Shown one piece after another: positions 58,571-64,000 of a DNA stretch of 64,000 nucleotides. A program made the translations under genes and the position numbers. Each line of letters opens with the position of its first letter. Within the stretch, counting starts at the first letter, position 1. A model generated the notes under the pieces. That model was not told the DNA's origin. It did no database searches and worked only from the letters and a program-made list of their open reading frames with translations. The stretch is from positions 4,278,001 through 4,342,000 of the forward strand of contig CM065652.1 of the NCBI GenBank assembly GCA_033220425.1. The letters run 5' to 3'. This DNA comes from Lepraria neglecta (taxonomy: Eukaryota; Ascomycota; Lecanoromycetes; Lecanorales; Stereocaulaceae).

Positions 58571-60448
58571 ATGGCGGGCACAATGGGTGGAGCTATGAAC
58601 ATGGACGGCGGTGACCCTCGCATAAATTCATCTGCTGGTATGGGCTTTGGAGTGGCTTCTGAGGTTACTCGCCCTGCCGTTCAGAAGCTACATGACCCCA
58701 GCGTCACATTCGAGGAGTATATGCACTATGCTGCCATTACTCGCGCCGACGATCGCAACATCTCGCCTCACACTGACAATGCTTTGAGCGTTGCGGGCTT
58801 GAAGTCGATGAACCCGTTTGCAAAGAAGAGAGAGCCAGTCGTCGAATCGGTAATTCAGATGAACGAGAAGACCGCTTCCTCTTCTCCTGATCGTACATCC
58901 TATATCATCTCTGAGGAAGAATACATCCGAGCTTCTCGCGCCGTTCGCACTGCTACCTGGGGCGCCGTCTTCTTCCTCATCACCACGGATATCCTGGGTC
59001 CTTTCTCTACTGCGTAAGTATTCCCATGACATACATACCTTGGGAGCAGGTGCTAATATTCGTGGGAAACACAGATGGGCATTCAGGCAGATGGGCTATG
59101 GGCCCGGAGCTGTTCTCTACACAATCTTCGGGGTGTTCGCCGGCTAGTAAGTCACTGATCTTTCAGCATACTTTGATGCACTGCTGACTCTGTTGGTAGC
59201 GGTGGATTCCTGCTATGGAAGATGTTCCTCGGACTGGACTCTGATAAATACCCGCTGAGAACATATGGCGATATTGCGTTCCGTGTATACGGCCAAACAG
59301 TGCGAATTGGCGTCAATTTTCTGCAAACCTTTCAGCTGTTGTTCAACGTTGGCATCATCATCGTCTCCAACGGCCAGAGTCTGTCCCAGATGGCTGCTAA
59401 AGGTCCGAATCTTAATCAGAACGGCGCTTGTTTCATCGTCCTTTGCTTCGTATGGGCCATTGCTGGAATGTTGCTCGGCCAGATCCGAACCCTAGCACGA
59501 CTTGGCCATCTTGCTAATTTCGCCATTTGGCTCAATGTTATCGTCATCATTGCAACAATGGCTGTCGTTGCCCACAGCACTCCAAATTACGTCGCCGCCA
59601 ACACCGCCTACATGGTCAACCCAGGGCCTGTTGTAACGACTGCCGGCCCGCCTGATGGAGTTGCATTCCAAGGTCAAGTTGTTGGACTTATGCAAGCAGT
59701 CTACTCATATGGCGGTGCCATGCTCTTCGTTGAATTCATGGCTGAGATGAAACGACCCTGGGACTTCTGGAAGGGCATGCTCTGTGCCCAGTCCTTCATC
59801 TACGTCGTCTACATGCTGTTCGGCTTATTCGTCTATTCCTTCCAGGGCCAATTCACTCTGATCATTGCGTATCAAGGTATCTCGAGTTACGCTTGGCAAA
59901 CCGTTGCCAATGCCTTCGGTCTCACCTCTGGGCTTATCGCCGCTCTGCTCTACGGCAACATCGGCATTAAAGTCGTCTACAACAACGTTCTCATGGAAAT
60001 TTTCAAATTCCCCTCCCTCGGAACGAAAGCCGGCAAGCTAGCATGGATTGGTGTCGTCCCCGTGTACTGGGCCGTCGCATTCATCATTGCCTCCGCCATC
60101 CCTCAAGTCGCTAACTTGTCTGGTTTCATTGCCGCGGCCTGCATTCTCCAGTTCTCATACACCTTCCCCCCATTCTTGCATTTTGGTTTCCAGATCCAGA
60201 AGGCTGCTATTCAAAGCGGCGAGGGTTTCGATCCTGCGACTGGACAGACTGTGCGTCATGACAACGGCATGAAGAGATATATCCGTGGTTTTAAGATGAA
60301 TATCCTGTGGAATACCTTCCATATTATTTTCTTCTTGGGATCACTCACCACTGCCATTTTGGGTATCTACTCTGCTATCGTTGGCATGATCGCGTCTTAT
60401 GCAACTGGTGCGACGACGACGTTCAGCTGCAGCAGTCCTGTTTTGTAA
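58571..60448 (+). CDS. amino acid transporter, AAAP (Aa_trans) family
   Basis: Secondary amino acid transporter of plasma or vacuolar membrane. Exons are 58571-59013, 59075-59146 and 59200-60448 (587 aa). A long hydrophilic N-terminus of about 130 residues, with FEEYMHYAAITRADDRN, precedes the first membrane segment (RTATWGAVFFLITTDILGPF), which is rebuilt across the introns with STAWAFRQMGYGPGAVLYTI and FGVFAGYGGFLLWKMFLGLD. About 11 membrane segments can be counted, including NFLQTFQLLFNVGIIIVSNG, VYSYGGAMLFVEFMAEMKRP and FIAAACILQFSYTFPPFLHF. The pattern fits the fungal AAAP group related to neutral amino acid permease Mtr. Substrate is not readable from sequence. Confidence 0.92.
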
Positions 60449-60770
60449 GTTGGGGAGACTATTTTGGTTGAGTGGAGAATGATTGTGGGAGATTGGTTGA
60501 TTTTGGTTGGAGAATGATATCCTCATATCTATTGTCTATAATTTAATCAACGCAATTATCATGTCCTCTCCAGTATGGACAAGTATCTCGAGCTTGATAG
60601 CCCAATTGTGAATTTGCCTCCGTGATCATGCCGCGTTGCCAGAAACGGCATGCCTATCCGGAAGGATCGAGATGGAGTTGCACTCCGCTTTGTCGCAAAG
60701 GCATGTTGATCAGGGTGCTGATCCTAAGACCCCTGACTCGTGCTTGCCTTCCCCCGCGCCCTATGACGTA

Positions 60771-60986
60771 GCAGGGTTCACCCCCTGAATTGTCAAACCC
60801 CTGAGTTGTCACCCACCCGGGCCGCCCTTGAACAGGGCCTAAAGATGGTCGTCTGGGGGATGTCAAGCGCCCCCGGAGATTTTGGATTTAGTCCTTCTCA
60901 GGGTTCAATTCGGCTTCCCGGAGGAGCCTCTTTAGGGCCCAACTGACAACTCAGGGGATTTTGACAACTCAGAGGGTGAACCCTTC
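60771..60986. mobile_element. MITE with TA target duplication and 25-bp inverted termini
   Basis: A 216-bp non-coding element flanked by TA on both sides. The termini are inverted repeats: GMAGGGTTCACCCYCTGARTT continuing GTCA, matching for about 25 bases with three differences. Just inside each end a second copy of the motif CCCTGARTTGTCA occurs, so each end has the motif twice in tandem. TA duplication and structure fit a non-autonomous Tc1/mariner-type transposon. No open frame of note lies inside. It inserted between the transporter and the Hsp12 gene, about 310 bp before the latter's start codon. Confidence 0.75.
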
Positions 60987-61294
60987 TACCGCATTGAACG
61001 TCAGAATTGCATGAGAGCAGCCACAGCCTTTGTACCACAGCAACGTAGAGAATGTGATCAAATTCAGAATGTACGAGTCGAATGGAGAATTGCATGTGAC
61101 CCATTCAAGTAAGACAATCTCGAGCCCTGTAGCGTGGGGCAGCAGGCACGCGCGTAGGAACACTGCCCCTCCTTCCCGAACATTCTTCTCCTTCAACAAC
61201 CGACTACCTCACTCACAACTCTCACAACTTTACAAAGTCTACAACTCTTTGAAAAAACAAACTTCCAAACACTTCCAAACAACAAACAGTCATC

Positions 61295-61809
61295 ATGTCT
61301 GACACAGCGTAAGTCAAGCATCTTATCGACGCTGCTGCGTACGACCTCTAAGCCATGCACTCTGGCTGACACAACCTCTGCTACAGACGCAAAGATTTCA
61401 CCGATAAGGCCCAGGAGAAGCTAACTCCCGAGTCTGAGAAGTCAACCCTTGACAAGGCAAAGGAGGGTGTCACCGACACCGCTGACAAGGTCGCTGGTGC
61501 CGTTCAGCCAAGTATGTCTCCGGCAAAAGCAGTCCATAATGGGGCCTCATTGACGAAGACTGACTGACGCAACACAGAGGGCGACAAATCCATCACCCAA
61601 TCCCTCTCTGACTCCACTAGCACCGAGCCCGGCGAGGAGAGCTACCTCGATACCGCGAAGAAGACTGTTGGCGATGCTGTTGAGTATGTCGAGAAGACTG
61701 CTACAGGTACGGCTCACATCACCCTATGTCGGCTTAACTATGTGCTAATTGCTTCGCTTGTTATACAGACGTCTACAACAAAGTCGTCGAATCCACGTCT
61801 GGCAAATGA
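61295..61809 (+). CDS. Hsp12/Hsp9-family stress protein
   Basis: Small hydrophilic protein of the yeast Hsp12 family, which is induced by heat, osmotic stress and starvation and associates with membranes. Four exons, 61295-61308, 61387-61511, 61578-61706 and 61769-61809, give 102 aa; every intron has good GT/AG signals. The protein reads MSDTARKDFTDKAQEKLTPE, then SEKSTLDKAKEGVTDTADKV, the GDKSITQSLSDSTS segment and KTVGDAVEYVEKTATDVYNK, ending VVESTSGK. Lysine, serine and threonine dominate and amphipathic helices are expected. A 14-nt first exon is characteristic of the filamentous fungal genes. The 5' leader is A/C-rich (ACTTCCAAACACTTCCAAAC), typical of highly expressed fungal genes. Confidence 0.92.
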
Positions 61810-62364
61810 TTTCGCTACATCATGATACCCAACACAGCAACTGGTTTCTTTATGTCTTGAACCAGCGGTTCCTTTCCTAGGGGGACCTCAATGGCTAGGC
61901 TACGAGAATCTTAGGGAGCTAGATGGCGTAATGATGGCGGATTTTACCAGGTGACGGTGGAGGGGGGGGACAATTGCGTATTGCTATTGCTCGGGAGGAG
62001 CTTGATAGAGAGATATCCAATAATGAGAGCCTAAGGGCATGATTGATCGATATGTTGTGTCTGCTTCTACGTGATGTGTGCTTGCTTACCAAGACACCTG
62101 TTTCACTCCACAGAGAGATCTTCATCCGCAGCTTTCAGTATGTGTAGAAAACAAATTCCCCCAAACCTCAGACCAGAGCCTTAATATCTTCAGAACAATG
62201 TCGACAAGCACTTCACGAAATACTGCCTTACAATACTAGAACACACCTTCACCCCATATCCGAAATCCACCGACTAAACCCCACTTAAACCACATTCATT
62301 CCCTTCCCACCAGCTCACCATCCACCCTCCACACAACCTACCCAACCCCCCTCATCACCAAAAA
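61810..62364. other. intergenic region, Hsp12 3' side and WBP11 promoter
   Basis: No gene supported. The last 150 bp before the ATG at 62365 are strongly C/A-rich on this strand, as is common for promoters and leaders in filamentous fungi. Confidence 0.4.
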
Positions 62365-63497
62365 ATGGCAAAAGACAAAGACCGCGCCCTCAACCCCGCC
62401 GCCGCCCAACGAAAAGCAGACAAACAAAAAGCCCTGAAGAAAGGTTCGTCCCCCGCCCCCAATCCTTCCCCCATCCATATCCTTCTCCTTCCTCCTATCC
62501 GCAAAATACTAACACCCTTTTTCCCATCACAGGCAAAGCCCAAGTAGCAGCTCAACGCACCGAACGCTATGCCTCCCGCAACCCCAACCGCCTTGAAAGC
62601 ACCATCGAATCCCTGAAGGCGTTGAAAGAATCTCAGGGCGGCAAACTATCTTCCCGAGACCAGAAACAGCTTGAAGACGCGGAGAGGGATGTTACTAGAG
62701 TGAAGAAAGCGAGGGAGGTGCTGGGGAATAGGGCGCCGAGGTTTGATGGTAGGGGCGGCCATCGGGATGTAGGGGGTGTAGGGGAAGATCGACGAGGTAG
62801 AGGGGGCTATGGGGGCCTGGGGAAGAGGGGGAGGGATGAGCGGGGCGAGGAGGGGGGTAGTGGGAGTGAGACGGACGAGAGTGTGAGGAGGATACCATGG
62901 CCTAGGGATACGCCACCGCCTATACCAAGACAACAACGAAGGGAGAGGGATGGTCCTGGACGGCATTCTACGAATGCGAATAGCGAGCCATTGGGCGCTG
63001 AACGCCGCTTCCCAGACCGTACAGAACCAAGCCAGAACGAGGAAACAGTGCCAGATACAGCACTGCCAGCCAAACCCACACCTGCGACGAGAACTACATA
63101 CGAAAGCGCTCCCCAGGTGCGGGATTTGAGGAAGGAAGCCACGGCTCGTTTTGTGCCGCAGGTTGTGAGGAAGAAGATTGATGCTACGAAGGGGAAAGGA
63201 GGGAAGTTGTTGGAGGAAGAGGAGGTGGAAGCGTTGGAGAAGGAGGGATATGGAGGGTCTGGGAATGCTGGCAGCCGTATAGGTGTGAGTGGGGTGGTCG
63301 TCGATGCTGCGCCGGCTGTTGGTGAGGAGGTCGGGGGTGTGGATGAGAGGGAAAGAGAGAGAAGATTGGAGGAAGAGGAAGAGAGGTTTAGGCGGGAGAT
63401 GGAAACGGAGATGGATATTGGGGAGAAGGGAGAAGGGGAGGAGAGGAAGGGACCGAGGGGTGTGGAAGTCGAGGAAGTTAGTGATGAGGATCTTTGA
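62365..63497 (+). CDS. WBP11/Wbp11-domain splicing-associated protein
   Basis: The N-terminal Wbp11 domain is known from WW-domain binding protein 11/NpwBP and SIPP1, nuclear proteins linked to pre-mRNA splicing. Exons are 62365-62443 and 62533-63497, 347 aa, intron of 89 bp (donor GTTCGT, acceptor CATCACAG). The domain is clear: MAKDKDRALNPAAAQRKADK, QKALKKGKAQVAAQRTERYA, SRNPNRLESTIESLKALKES, and a charged helix SSRDQKQLEDAERDVTRVKK. The rest is disordered: a glycine/arginine-rich stretch (GRGGYGGLGKRGRDERG), a proline segment (PWPRDTPPPIPR) that would suit WW-domain binding, and a final charged coiled coil (ERERERRLEEEEERFRREME) ending in EEVSDEDL. The opposite strand is long and open, which reflects the purine bias of this exon only. 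Confidence 0.88.
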
Positions 63498-63853
63498 GTA
63501 GGATGAGGAGGTAATGATGGTGTGGAGTTGCTGTGGAATAAATAGATGATAGCCATAAAAGTACTACCACTAAGGCGTTCAACTGAAAAGAATAGAAAGA
63601 CTCTCTCATCATGTTCAAGGATAGCCTATCAAATTGCAATGAAAGATGAATCTTTCGTGTTCTAGAAAGCCATTTGCGACTAGAGTACATCATGATCTGA
63701 ACCTATGAAATCCACCGCTTGCAGGAAACACTCCGCCGAAGAAACTGGCATCATTTTTTGGTTTATTCAGAGCCCGCCAGGGACACTGGAACGAACAGAA
63801 ACCGAGAAAGATCGCTAAGCCGTTCAGTAACATCTATCATCTTGCATGCATGC
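63498..63853. other. convergent intergenic spacer
   Basis: Short tail-to-tail spacer between the WBP11-type gene and the partial gene at the window end; AT-rich, no features seen. Confidence 0.4.
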
Positions 63854-64000
63854 CTAATTGCCCATGTATGTGGAGGAATCGATGTGTTCGGGGACCGTCC
63901 TATAGATATGTCAGCACGGAGTCTCCACAATCAAGGCTTGGGACGTACGGGATAGCGACTTCAAATCGCTTCTCAATAGCCTTCATGACCTCCTCATCCG
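63854..64000 (-). CDS. C-terminal end of an unidentified gene (5' part beyond the window)
   Basis: The minus strand gives DEEVMKAIEKRFEVAIP from the window edge, a 49-bp intron at 63900-63948 (donor GTACGT, acceptor CTATAG), and a last exon TVPEHIDSSTYMGN followed by a TAG at 63854-63856. The splice keeps frame and the result is protein-like, but too short to name. It faces the WBP11 gene tail-to-tail. Confidence 0.5.

Noticed and set aside
62807-63556. 249-codon minus-strand frame, Ser/Pro-rich
   Set aside because: Antisense of the purine-rich WBP11-type exon, with no independent signal.
1-64000. tRNA, rRNA or CRISPR features
   Set aside because: I looked for GGTTCGAATCC-type T-arms and regular spaced repeats and found none convincing; a covariance-model scan would be decisive.

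Overview
The window is nuclear DNA of a filamentous ascomycete (Pezizomycotina). The basis is the many short introns (about 47-150 bp) with GTRNGT donors and CTRAC-type branch points, the gene content (a HET-domain protein, an AreA/NIT2 GATA factor, a NIMA kinase, a TRP/FLC membrane protein, the fission-fungal DASH subunit Hsk3), and the wide gene spacing. A leotiomycete (Helotiales-like) origin is an impression, not something I can prove.

Layout. 1-9.3 kb: the 5' part of a HET-domain gene, a repeat-like patch, a short-chain dehydrogenase and a proline-iminopeptidase-type hydrolase that are divergently transcribed, then a DASH cryptochrome facing tail-to-tail with the beta subunit of the nascent-polypeptide-associated complex (egd1). 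9.9-11.7 kb: two unrecognised minus-strand genes. 13.0-16.3 kb: a decayed but almost full-length nitrate reductase. 19.4-22.4 kb: areA, the nitrogen regulator that normally activates nitrate reductase. 23.6-27.8 kb: hsk3 and a ketopantoate-reductase-domain protein with a long disordered tail. 30.9-39.2 kb: nimA and an ankyrin/double-BTB gene sharing a 343-bp divergent promoter, then a TRP/FLC-family channel. 39.2-44.3 kb: a gene-poor stretch ahead of an MtfA-like C2H2 regulator. 47.9-48.6 kb: a CNL1-like BLOC-1 subunit. 49-54.9 kb: an accessory patch of broken genes, an inserted element of about 480 bp, relic copies of a small secreted protein family and a duplicated promoter. 54.9-64 kb: housekeeping genes again: IPI1 (pre-60S assembly), a roadblock/LC7 dynein light chain, an AAAP amino acid transporter, a small TA-flanked inverted-repeat transposon (MITE), an Hsp12-family stress protein, a WBP11-type splicing protein and the 3' end of one more gene.

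The genes do not form one pathway or a secondary-metabolite cluster. The one functional link is nitrogen use: the nitrate reductase relic sits about 3.2 kb upstream of areA on the same strand, so this locus has lost a target enzyme while the regulator stays intact. The most unusual structural observation is in egd1, where splice signals and the conserved protein sequence together call for a one-nucleotide exon. No CRISPR array, rRNA or convincing tRNA was seen, and I found no intact autonomous transposon or virus-derived element.
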